Shown in pieces: positions 52,961 through 61,519 of a DNA stretch of 64,000 nucleotides. The stretch's first letter is position 1. The number at the start of each line of letters is the position of its first letter. The translations under genes were made by a program, and so were the position numbers. This DNA is from Chitinophagales bacterium (GTDB lineage: Bacteria > Bacteroidota > Bacteroidia > Chitinophagales > UBA2359). The notes beneath the pieces are model-generated. The model ran no database searches. It had not been told where the DNA came from and was given only the letters and a program-made list of their open reading frames with translations. The DNA lies in NCBI GenBank assembly GCA_020636475.1, contig JACJXU010000001.1, positions 620,001 through 684,000 on the forward strand, read 5' to 3'.

Positions 52961-54910
52961 ATGCCCATTTCTAACGAAATTGTACAGCAAATTGTAGAAG
53001 TTGCCCACGTAGAAGAAGTAATAAGCGACTACGTAAATTTAAAGCGTAAAGGAGTTAATCTCATTGGATTATGTCCTTTTCACAACGAAAAAACACCTTC
53101 TTTTATCGTTTCGCCAACCAAAAACATATACAAATGCTTTGGCTGTGGAAAAGCTGGTGGGGCAGTACAATTTTTGATGGATATTGACGGATTGTCGTAT
53201 CCCGAAGCCTTGCGCGCCTTAGCCAAACGCTACAATATTACCATAGAAGAAGAAAACGACGAAGCCTACGATGACAACAAACGACACCAAGACAGCCTGT
53301 ATATCATCAACAAATTTGCGGCAGAGTTTTACCAACATCAACTCTTGCACGAAGCCGAAGGTATGCAAATTGGATTGAGCTACTTCAAGGAACGGGGTTT
53401 TCTTCAACACAGCATCAACATTTTTTCCTTGGGCTACAGCCCCAAAAGTGGTACCGCTTTACTTTCCGAAACGCAACAAAAAGGCTTTAACGAATCGTAT
53501 CTCACCGAACTGGGCTTGATAAGCGAGCGCAACGGCAGACAATACGATTTTTTTAGAGAGCGGGTTATTTTTCCCATTCAAAACCTGAGCGGCAATGTAG
53601 TAGCTTTTGCCGGACGCAGCCTTTCCAACGAAAAATCGCAACCCAAATACATCAATTCGCCCGAAAATACTTTATACCACAAAACGAATATTTTGTACGG
53701 CTTGTACCAAGCCAAATCGCTTATTCGCAAAACACAAATGTGCTTTATTGTGGAAGGCTACACCGATGTAATTTCGCTGCATCAGGCGGGCATCGAAAAT
53801 GTAGTCGCTACTTGCGGCACCTCGCTCACCGAAGGACACGCCAAACTGCTGAAACGTTTTACTTCTACTATTTGCCTGCTTTTTGATGGAGATGCCGCCG
53901 GACAAAACGCTACGGCGCGCGGCATGAACATTCTTTTAGCCGAAGGCTTGCAAGTACAGTTTGCCGTATTGCCCGACAAACACGACCCTGACTCTTTTGT
54001 AAAAGCCTACGGAAATGAGCATTTTCATCAATTTATCGAAAAAGAAGCCAAAGATTTTTCACTATTTTATTTAGATAAAATCCAAAACTTACAGCAACAC
54101 AAACCACTCGAAGCAGCGCAACTAATTCGCGAGTTAATTACTTCCATCGCACATATTCCCGACAGTATTCAGCGCGCTTTGTATATGAAAGAAAGTGCGC
54201 GAATTTTGGAAGTAGAAGAAAATATGCTGGTGGTGGAATCGAACAAACAACGCCAACAACTCCTCAAACAAGCCCAACGCGCTGCCACTGGTTCTACGCA
54301 AGAACCCGAAGCTCCGCCAACGCCCAATATTCCTTTGGGAGAGAAAAAACAGCAATCGTACCAGAGCAATGAGCAAGCCTTGCAGTTTACCGAGCGAGAA
54401 ATTTTGCGCTTAATACTGCTGTATGGCGATAAAACTTTGGAAAATGAAAACAAAACTGTCGCCCAGTTTATTCTCGAAGATTTGCAACATTCCGGTATTC
54501 AGTTTTCGCACCAAACGCATCAACAAATGTTAGAAATAATACAAAATGCATTGGATGAAAATCAGCCGATTGATATTTTTTATTTTCAAAAAAACGAACT
54601 TCCCGAGTTGCTGAAATTGGCAGTAGATTTGCTGGCACAACCGCATCATATAAGCGATAATTGGGAGCGCATGCACGAAATATACGTCATTTCGCCCGAA
54701 GAAAATTATGCCAACGAAATGTACAACTTACTCAATAGATTTAAGTTGCGCTACTTACAAAAAGCCCGCGAAGAAACCATACAAAAACTAAAAACGGCTC
54801 AGGAAGAAGGCAACCAAGCCGAAATTGATAAGCAAATACACTTCCAAATGCACCTTATAAAAATGCAAGTGGATTTGTCCAAACTGTTGCGTACGGATAT
54901 TATAAAATAA
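52961..54910 (+). CDS. dnaG: DNA primase
   Basis: 649 residues. N-terminal CHC2 zinc-binding domain with C38, H41, C59, C62 (CPFHNEKTPSF ... CFGCGKAGG), the RNA polymerase domain (FSLGYSPKSGTALL, FREERVIFPI-type FRERVIFPIQNLSGN, YINSPENTLYHKTNILYG), Toprim motifs VEGYTDVISLHQAG and LLFDGDAAGQNA, and a C-terminal helicase-binding helical region. It lays down RNA primers for replication. Complete. The stop codon at 54908-54910 coincides with the first bases of repeat copy D. Confidence 0.95.
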   Translation: MPISNEIVQQIVEVAHVEEVISDYVNLKRKGVNLIGLCPFHNEKTPSFIVSPTKNIYKCFGCGKAGGAVQFLMDIDGLSYPEALRALAKRYNITIEEENDEAYDDNKRHQDSLYIINKFAAEFYQHQLLHEAEGMQIGLSYFKERGFLQHSINIFSLGYSPKSGTALLSETQQKGFNESYLTELGLISERNGRQYDFFRERVIFPIQNLSGNVVAFAGRSLSNEKSQPKYINSPENTLYHKTNILYGLYQAKSLIRKTQMCFIVEGYTDVISLHQAGIENVVATCGTSLTEGHAKLLKRFTSTICLLFDGDAAGQNATARGMNILLAEGLQVQFAVLPDKHDPDSFVKAYGNEHFHQFIEKEAKDFSLFYLDKIQNLQQHKPLEAAQLIRELITSIAHIPDSIQRALYMKESARILEVEENMLVVESNKQRQQLLKQAQRAATGSTQEPEAPPTPNIPLGEKKQQSYQSNEQALQFTEREILRLILLYGDKTLENENKTVAQFILEDLQHSGIQFSHQTHQQMLEIIQNALDENQPIDIFYFQKNELPELLKLAVDLLAQPHHISDNWERMHEIYVISPEENYANEMYNLLNRFKLRYLQKAREETIQKLKTAQEEGNQAEIDKQIHFQMHLIKMQVDLSKLLRTDIIK

Positions 54911-55266
54911 TATCAAAATTGCACGAAAAATACGTATCGGTTTTGGTATTATCAAGCGAAGTATCCTCCCCGCAACTTTGGGTACAAAACTATGCTTGGG
55001 GTTTCTTCATTTTCTTTGCTTGTCCAAAGAAAACGAAGCAAAAGAAACGACACTTTTTTCAAGGTATTTTTGCCCTTACAGGGCAAAATCGCAGTTTTTT
55101 CGCTGAATTTTTTCCAAGGCTTCAAAAATTTCTAACGCCAAAAAACTGCTATACGGCGAAAAAAGATTTCTTAGTCCTTTTGCTTATACTAAAACTGCTC
55201 GAAAATTCCATAAATTATGATGCACTTCCCTTTTCTACTACGCAATCATTATTCGATTTTAGTATA
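54908..55266 (+). repeat. Dispersed hairpin element, copy D (longest)
   Basis: From TAATATCAAAATTGCACGAA to TATTCGATTTTAGTATA, about 359 bp. It carries the core stem CTTCATTTTCTTTGCTTGTC / CAAAGAAAACGAAG, the TTTTTGCCCTTACAGGGCAA hairpin, and an extra internal TATACTAAAACTGCTCGAAA. It fills the whole gap between the dnaG stop and the stop of the convergent transporter. Its open frame (CPKKTKQKKRHFFQGI) is judged a by-product of the repeat. Confidence 0.75.
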
Positions 55267-55275
55267 AATTTTGCG

Positions 55276-57039
55276 CTACCGCTGCTGCCACTGTCGATAC
55301 AACAACCACATACAAACTATACTTACGGCACCTGTAATAATCGCCGCAACATAATTTCCATACAAGCAATATCCGGTAAAAAATAAGGCTGCATAAATCA
55401 TAAACACGCCCAAAAACATCATCAATATTTCTCGCCCCAACGACAAACCTTTGTTTTGGTACAGGGCAGCTATTTTCGGACTACCCCCAATAATTTTGCG
55501 CCAACCATAAGGGTGCGGTTTTATCAAAGCAACAAATTTTTCTAAAGTTTCTTCCTCCGAAGGACGCGTAAGCAAAGTAACGAGTATCCACACAAAAGTA
55601 GTGATACCCACACTCCAGAGCATTTTTTGGTAATCTGCTAAATTTCCTACATAAAAAAATTGAAAATAAATTGCCATAATCAACGATACAAGCATCGCGG
55701 CTATTTCGCTAAAAGCATTGATACGCCACCAAAACCAACGCAGCAGAAACAACAGTCCCGTACCGGCTCCAATTTGTAGTAAAATATTGAACGATTGCAT
55801 CGCATCTTTCAAATATAAAGCCACCAGAGCTGCCAACAACATCAACACTACGGTTGCCATTCTTCCTACTACAATTTGCGTTTTTTCCGTAGCTTTCGGT
55901 TCTATAATACGAATATAAAAATCATTTACTACATACGATGCGCCCCAATTTAAGTGCGTACTGATAGTGGACATCAACGCAGCAATGAGCGCGGCAATTA
56001 CTAAACCCAACAGCCCTTTGGGCAAATACGTAAGCATAGCCGAAAACGCCAAATCGTCTGCAACAATAGCCGCATCTACATGCAAAAACTTCGCCTGTAT
56101 GGTCTGCAAATCGGGAAAAACAACCATTGATGCCAAGGCAATAATTATCCAAGGCCAAGGGCGTAAGGCATAATGTGCAAAATTGAAAAACATGGTAGCT
56201 TTTTCAGCATCTTCTTCTGTTTTGGCAGAAAGCATTCTTTGGGCAATGTAGCCACCGCCGCCGGGTTCTGCGCCCGGATACCACGTACTCCACCACTGTA
56301 CCGCCAGCGGAATTAAAAAGAGCGGCACTGCCACATTCCAATCGTTTAGGTCAGGAATTACGGCAATATTATCCACAACGTTCTGGTGTTGCAAAAGATT
56401 AGAAAGTCCGCCTACTTCGGGAAGATTTACGATATAAATAGCAGCAACTACCAAACCCAACATACTGAGACCAAATTGAAAAAAATCGGTGAGAATAACG
56501 CCGCGCAAACCACCCAACGCAGCATATACAACTGTAATGATGGATACCAACCAAACCGTTTGCTGCGGCGAAATACCTAACATTACGCTGGCAATTTTTA
56601 TACCTGCCAACAATACGCCCGCCATTATCATCACATTAAAAAAAACACCCAAATACAACGCGCGAAATACACGTAAAAATGTTGCTTCGGCTCCGCTGTA
56701 CCGCAACTCGTAAAATGCCAAATCGGTGGTAATGCCGGAACGCCGCCAGAGTTTGGCGTAAATAAAAACCGTAGTCATTCCGGTAAATAAAAATGCCCAC
56801 CAAACCCAATTTCCTGCCACACCGTTTTGTCGGATAATATTGGTAACAAGATTGGGCGTATCGGCAGAAAAGGTAGTAGCCACCATTGAAACACCCAGCA
56901 ACCACCAAGGCATATTTCTGCCAGAAAGAAAATAATCTTGCACGCTTTTTCCTGCTTTTCGCGAAGCTAAAACACCAATAAGCATGCTTATTACAAAAAA
57001 AGCAACAATAATTATCCAGTCTATCAGGGCGAGGTTCAT
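55276..57039 (-). CDS. Sodium:solute symporter (SSS) family transporter
   Basis: 587 residues with about 13-14 hydrophobic segments. Family marks: N-terminal DWIIIVAFFVISMLIGVLAS, SVQDYFLSGRNMPWWLLGVS, MVATTFSADTPNLVTNIIRQ, the glycine-rich ALGGLRGVILTDFFQFGLSM and LLAALVALYLKDAMQSFNIL. It uses the Na+ gradient to take up a small solute (sugar, amino acid or nucleobase type); the substrate cannot be told from sequence. Ends 10 bp from repeat copy D. Confidence 0.9.
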   Translation of the reverse strand: MNLALIDWIIIVAFFVISMLIGVLASRKAGKSVQDYFLSGRNMPWWLLGVSMVATTFSADTPNLVTNIIRQNGVAGNWVWWAFLFTGMTTVFIYAKLWRRSGITTDLAFYELRYSGAEATFLRVFRALYLGVFFNVMIMAGVLLAGIKIASVMLGISPQQTVWLVSIITVVYAALGGLRGVILTDFFQFGLSMLGLVVAAIYIVNLPEVGGLSNLLQHQNVVDNIAVIPDLNDWNVAVPLFLIPLAVQWWSTWYPGAEPGGGGYIAQRMLSAKTEEDAEKATMFFNFAHYALRPWPWIIIALASMVVFPDLQTIQAKFLHVDAAIVADDLAFSAMLTYLPKGLLGLVIAALIAALMSTISTHLNWGASYVVNDFYIRIIEPKATEKTQIVVGRMATVVLMLLAALVALYLKDAMQSFNILLQIGAGTGLLFLLRWFWWRINAFSEIAAMLVSLIMAIYFQFFYVGNLADYQKMLWSVGITTFVWILVTLLTRPSEEETLEKFVALIKPHPYGWRKIIGGSPKIAALYQNKGLSLGREILMMFLGVFMIYAALFFTGYCLYGNYVAAIITGAVSIVCMWLLYRQWQQR

Positions 57040-57137
57040 GCGTTATTTTTTAAAAATAGATACAATAAAAATGGCATCAATATTAAGCAAAAATATGTTG
57101 TGCCGTAGCATGTTTATTAAATTTTGCCAAATAAAAA

Positions 57138-57163
57138 AAGCCGCCTACCAAAGTAAGCGGCTT
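57138..57163 (-). terminator. Terminator of degP
   Basis: Minus strand AAGCCGCTTAC/GTAGGCGGCTT stem followed by TTTTTT, 28 bp downstream of the protease stop at 57191. Confidence 0.85.
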
Positions 57164-57190
57164 CCTCAATAAAAAAGAAAGTAATGAAAA

Positions 57191-58693
57191 TTACTCCAAA
57201 CCAAATCCGTAGTAATAAACACCTTTGCGTCCCGGATACACGCCTTCCAACAATACGCCACCGCGTTTGTTTTGCAATATTTTTACAAAATCATTTACAT
57301 CGCGAATAGGTTTGTCGTCAATGCGGGTAATCACAAAACCGTTTTTGATGTCGGTTTGGGTACCCAAAGTGCCATTAGGGTCAATATTGCTTACTTCTAT
57401 GCCGCCCGGAATACTTAGCTGCGACTTAGTGCGCTCCGAAACAGGCGCAAATTCCGCCCCTAATTTTTGCAAAATTTCTACCGATGCCACATCCGATTTC
57501 AAAATTTCGGTATTTCCGGCAATATTTTTCAATTTTAGTTTCAATTCGCGGCTGGCACCTTTTCTATTAATATGAACGTTCACCACATCGCCGGGATTGT
57601 GTTTGCCTATTTGTTCTTGCAATTCGGGCGTAGATTTTACAGGCACATTGTCTATCGATAAAATAACATCGCCTTTCATTATGCCTGCTTCTTGCGCTGC
57701 CGAGTTCGCGTTTACATCATCTACATACACGCCTTGCGAAACGTTTACGCCCAAATCCTGCGCACTTTTACTATCCAAATCGCGAATCATTACGCCCAAA
57801 TACGCGCGTTGCACTACGCCATAATCGCGCAAATCGCTTATCACTTTGCGGACAATATTTACCGGAACGGCAAATGAATAACCAGCATAAGTGCCCGTAG
57901 GCGTAGCAATAGCCGTATTGATACCAATTAAATTGCCGCTTACATCTACTAAAGCTCCGCCACTGTTGCCGGGATTAACGGCTGCATCGGTTTGAATAAA
58001 AGACTCAATAGCTGAATTGGTGTGCAAAATATCCAAATTACGCCCTTTGGCACTTACTATGCCCGCTGTAACAGTTGATGCCAAATTGAAGGGATTTCCT
58101 ACGGCAAGTACCCATTCGCCCACTTGCGCATCGTCCGAGTTGCCCAATTCTAAAATTGGTAGTTGGCTGTCGTCTATTTTTATTAAGGCAATATCCGTGT
58201 TAGGGTCTGAACCAACTACCGTTGCCGGATAAATTCTGTTGTCGTACAAGCTCACCTCCACTTCGGTCGCATCTTCAATAACGTGATTGTTGGTAACAAT
58301 GTAGCCATCGGGCGAAATAATAACGCCGGAACCCGTTGCTTCGCGTTGGCGCGGCGCACTACCGCCCGGAGCATTGCGGAAGAAAGGGCTGAAAAAGTCG
58401 TCGTCAAAAAAACCTTGAAACGGGTCCATACTTCCACCGGAAGCACTTACGCTTTGTACCGATTTTATGTGAACCACCGCCGGCATCGATTTTGCGGCAG
58501 CATAGGTAAAATCAACGGGAACGGAAGTATTGGTGTTGTACGATAATGCCGAAGCATTTACAGGTTTTACCATTTGTGCCGAAGTGTTTTCAAGGGCATA
58601 AGTAGCATTACTTTGTAGATAAGATTTGCCAAAGTATAAGGTAAAAACACTACCCAGAATAGCGGCAATCAACAAAGACATTAAATTTTTCAT
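57191..58693 (-). CDS. degP: Do/HtrA family periplasmic serine protease
   Basis: 500 residues. N-terminal signal/anchor (MKNLMSLLIAAILGSVFTLY). Trypsin-like domain with triad H137 (IVTNNHVIEDA), D167 (PNTDIALIKID) and S244 (AAVNPGNSGGALVD), a Q-linker-like LA loop (PFQGFFDDDFFSPFFRNAPG), then two PDZ domains (about 305-390, ending SIDNVPVKS region; about 405-495). It acts in periplasmic protein quality control and envelope stress. Whether DegP, DegQ or DegS-like cannot be settled; two PDZ domains favour DegP/Q. Confidence 0.93.
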   Translation of the reverse strand: MKNLMSLLIAAILGSVFTLYFGKSYLQSNATYALENTSAQMVKPVNASALSYNTNTSVPVDFTYAAAKSMPAVVHIKSVQSVSASGGSMDPFQGFFDDDFFSPFFRNAPGGSAPRQREATGSGVIISPDGYIVTNNHVIEDATEVEVSLYDNRIYPATVVGSDPNTDIALIKIDDSQLPILELGNSDDAQVGEWVLAVGNPFNLASTVTAGIVSAKGRNLDILHTNSAIESFIQTDAAVNPGNSGGALVDVSGNLIGINTAIATPTGTYAGYSFAVPVNIVRKVISDLRDYGVVQRAYLGVMIRDLDSKSAQDLGVNVSQGVYVDDVNANSAAQEAGIMKGDVILSIDNVPVKSTPELQEQIGKHNPGDVVNVHINRKGASRELKLKLKNIAGNTEILKSDVASVEILQKLGAEFAPVSERTKSQLSIPGGIEVSNIDPNGTLGTQTDIKNGFVITRIDDKPIRDVNDFVKILQNKRGGVLLEGVYPGRKGVYYYGFGLE

Positions 58694-58840
58694 ACAATAA
58701 AATTATTTTAATTTTGATGAATTAATGATTGAAAGTTTTTTCAAATTTTTTCAAATATTAATCTTTAAACTGCCAATCCGCTTAATTTGTTGCCCACTGT
58801 TTCGTTAAAATTACGTTAATACTTTGCGAAAGATATAGAC

Positions 58841-59194
58841 TTATTTTGGCTTAAACTTCTTGCGCGAGCGTAGCGTACCTTTTTCAGCAAATACCAAAGC
58901 TTTTTCGATACACACTTGCAGCAGGGCATCTATTCCTTCATCTTCTACCATTATAAAACCACGCATTATTTTTCCGGTAAAATCCATCGGTTTTATGAAA
59001 TGGCTACTCGCCAAAAAAGTGTCGTAATCTTCGGGCATTACCCTTACTATCATTTCGTTTTGCAAAATACCCAAACACATTTTTTCCTTTATCATAAATG
59101 CCAAACCGCCAAACATTTTTTTGGTTTCAAAATTGACTTGTCGCGCCAAAAGTTGTTCGCCGATGAGTTGTGCTAATTGTTGATTATATGCCAT
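58841..59194 (-). CDS. TfoX/Sxy N-terminal domain protein
   Basis: 117 residues forming just the TfoX N-terminal domain: KKMFGGLAFMIKEKMCLGIL, IVRVMPEDYDTFLA, KPMDFTGKIMRGFIMVEDEG and the Lys/Arg-rich tail. In gamma-proteobacteria TfoX/Sxy turns on competence genes with CRP, but single-domain members are common in other phyla and their function is unknown. Stand-alone; no competence genes nearby. Confidence 0.88.
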   Translation of the reverse strand: MAYNQQLAQLIGEQLLARQVNFETKKMFGGLAFMIKEKMCLGILQNEMIVRVMPEDYDTFLASSHFIKPMDFTGKIMRGFIMVEDEGIDALLQVCIEKALVFAEKGTLRSRKKFKPK

Positions 59195-59222
59195 AATTGT
59201 TGTGATTTTAGACTTAACAAAA

Positions 59223-59253
59223 AACCTGATGCGTATTGCTACAACATCAGGTT
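59223..59253 (-). terminator. Terminator of the PLD-fold secreted protein gene
   Basis: Minus strand AACCTGATG/CATCAGGTT stem with 13-base loop, followed by TTTTTTG. It lies 27 bp downstream of the stop at 59280. Confidence 0.8.
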
Positions 59254-59279
59254 TTCATTTTTATTTTAGGTAAAAAAAA

Positions 59280-61493
59280 TTAATCTATCACTTGGAAAGG
59301 TTTTGCCAACATTTTGTCATCTACTTGTAGCATCATAAAATATTGTCCACTGGCAATATTATTCAAGTTAGGTTTTTCGGTAAAAAATCCTTGTTGTGTT
59401 CCCAATACTTTTTGGACAAGTAATTTGCCACTCATATCAAATATTTTATACGCAAAATGATGATTTTCAGCACTTTCAACGCTAAAAGATACAGTATTAC
59501 TTGGCATAGGATTCGCCTGAAACTGTAAGTCTATTCCCTGAATTTGCGCAAAAATAGGCAGTGCTGTGTAGCAATCTGCTCCGCCTGTAAGTTCGCACCA
59601 ACGCTGCACAAATTCTTGGTAATACAAATTGCTCACACGTTGGTCGTGAATAACCAATAAGTTTTCGTCATTGTTGTTTTCGGCACTATTCGACCAGTTG
59701 AAAGAACCCGTAGCAATAGTAGGGTCGGAGTTGGCATTGTCGGTATCGGCAATCATAAATTTGTGGTGAATTTGATAATCCGGCGTATGCGGCAACAAAT
59801 CTACGCCAACTGTATTTGCCAAAAAGTCGAATTCGGAACCTTGGTCGTTTTGATTTTCCAAAATACCTTCTACCATCACGCCGCGATTATAGGCTTGAGC
59901 AATAGCTGTTCCCAATTCGTCTTTGGTAAAAGACAAAATCTCGAAGTACAAACTGTTGTTGGCAGCGTTTACTTCGTTTACTAAAGCATTGGTAGGCGCA
60001 TCGGTAGGTGAAAAATAAACTTCTACGTTGATGCCGTTAATTTTTAGCTGAGTGGGCGTATTCGCTGTTTTCTGGCTACCGAATTTTGCTCCAAAAATGC
60101 CCGGACTTGCGCCGGTAGAACCCCACATTTCTTCAAATTCGAGTCTGTAAGTTCTTGCTAATCCTTGGTCTTGAATAAAAATAGTGTTGTTATAATCATC
60201 ACCAATGTTTACGTCTGTCCAGTTCATAGAACCGCCCATTACCCAACATTTGTCCACATTTTCGGCATCAATAATCATAAATTTATTGTGCATTAAATTA
60301 TCGGCATTTCCACCCAAAGTTGGGAAATCAGGCGTTACGGTTTGTAATGCTTCGTTTAATGTACCTGCATCATACACATAACGCACTTGTACGCCACGCG
60401 CCACGGCAGCATTTAGTGCTTCTACAAGCGGATAACGGTTGTTGTTGTACATGGCAATGTCGATGGTGCTTTCTGCATTATTGATGTAATTGATAATTTC
60501 TTGCTCCATTTCCGGTCCCGGCAAATAGATTGCCCAGTCGCTGGTTGCTACACGTACATCGGCAAGATGATTGAAATAAACCAACATTTGACCGGAAGAA
60601 TTGGATTCGGTGCAAAGAATTTGTACAGGCGTACTTACTGTATTTCCGTTGCTGTTTTCAGAAAATGCTTGTACATAATAAATTTGTCCGGCATCTAAAC
60701 CCGTCAAAGTAAATTCGTGCGAAGTAGCGGGTGTATCGTTTGTAAGCGAACCCAACTCCAAAGAAGGCGTAAGTCCGTAATGTACGCCACTTGTACCATT
60801 GGTATTGGTTTGCCAAGTAAGGGTAAATCCGTCTTTGTTAATGGCTTCTATTTGGGGTAAATCTGCGATATAAAAATCATCGGCAATTTCAAAATCATCA
60901 GCACTGCGCGGCAACAACTGTGCTGTGCCGGAAAAAGTAGAAGAAATTCCGGTAATATTTACTGCCGAAAGAGGTACTGTTGTACCAACAAGCGGATGTC
61001 CCGAGCGAATGTAAATAAGTGAACTACTACCATCTTGTGTTGAAAATGTGTATGTTCCTACGCCAAAAGGCATTCCTGCATCGGCAAAAGTGGCATCTTT
61101 TACTTGAATAAGCTGGCTTTCGTTAGCTGTACCCACCGCCGAGGCTTGGGTAAGTTCCAAAGGTGCAGGAAGTGTATTATTTGTGCTATTTACCGTAAAA
61201 TCTGTAATAGTAATTAATTGAATTAATCCTTGATAACTGCTCATTGTGGCGGTAAGGGTTACGTGGTCGCCAGTATTCCAGTTGGAAGTAATAGTAGGGT
61301 CGTACACAGGCAAAGCAGCGGTTGCATCTTGTATATAGCGAATGGGGCCAAGCTCCTGACCATTTAGTACAATCCCTTCGATAGTAATATTGGCAGTGCC
61401 TTCGGCATACGTGCGCGCTACCGCAATATCTACTTGCGCCGAAGCCACAAGACTACCCAAAAAACTGATTAACAAAAAGATTTTTTTAAACAT
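59280..61493 (-). CDS. T9SS-secreted phospholipase D-fold protein
   Basis: 737 residues. Signal peptide MFKKIFLLISFLGSLVASAQ. N-terminal OB-fold-like/DUF5689-type region (about 22-205; VDIAVARTYAEGTANITIEG, HVTLTATMSSYQGLIQLIT), a fibronectin type III module (about 215-295), then two HKD motifs: H402-x-K404-x4-D409 (MHNKFMIIDA) with GSMNW, and H576-x-K578-x4-D583 (HHKFMIADT) with GSFNWSNSAENNNDEN. This is a complete PLD superfamily active site, found in nucleases and phospholipases. A C-terminal T9SS type A domain (ANPMPSNTVSFSVESAENHH) directs secretion. Predicted extracellular nuclease or phospholipase; the substrate is undetermined. Confidence 0.88.
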   Translation of the reverse strand: MFKKIFLLISFLGSLVASAQVDIAVARTYAEGTANITIEGIVLNGQELGPIRYIQDATAALPVYDPTITSNWNTGDHVTLTATMSSYQGLIQLITITDFTVNSTNNTLPAPLELTQASAVGTANESQLIQVKDATFADAGMPFGVGTYTFSTQDGSSSLIYIRSGHPLVGTTVPLSAVNITGISSTFSGTAQLLPRSADDFEIADDFYIADLPQIEAINKDGFTLTWQTNTNGTSGVHYGLTPSLELGSLTNDTPATSHEFTLTGLDAGQIYYVQAFSENSNGNTVSTPVQILCTESNSSGQMLVYFNHLADVRVATSDWAIYLPGPEMEQEIINYINNAESTIDIAMYNNNRYPLVEALNAAVARGVQVRYVYDAGTLNEALQTVTPDFPTLGGNADNLMHNKFMIIDAENVDKCWVMGGSMNWTDVNIGDDYNNTIFIQDQGLARTYRLEFEEMWGSTGASPGIFGAKFGSQKTANTPTQLKINGINVEVYFSPTDAPTNALVNEVNAANNSLYFEILSFTKDELGTAIAQAYNRGVMVEGILENQNDQGSEFDFLANTVGVDLLPHTPDYQIHHKFMIADTDNANSDPTIATGSFNWSNSAENNNDENLLVIHDQRVSNLYYQEFVQRWCELTGGADCYTALPIFAQIQGIDLQFQANPMPSNTVSFSVESAENHHFAYKIFDMSGKLLVQKVLGTQQGFFTEKPNLNNIASGQYFMMLQVDDKMLAKPFQVID

Positions 61494-61519
61494 TGTGTTT
61501 TATTTTAAATGAGAAAATT

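Noticed and set aside
54919..55386. 155-codon plus-strand ORF after dnaG
   Set aside because: It covers repeat copy D and then runs antisense into the transporter gene; no protein-like features beyond the repeat.
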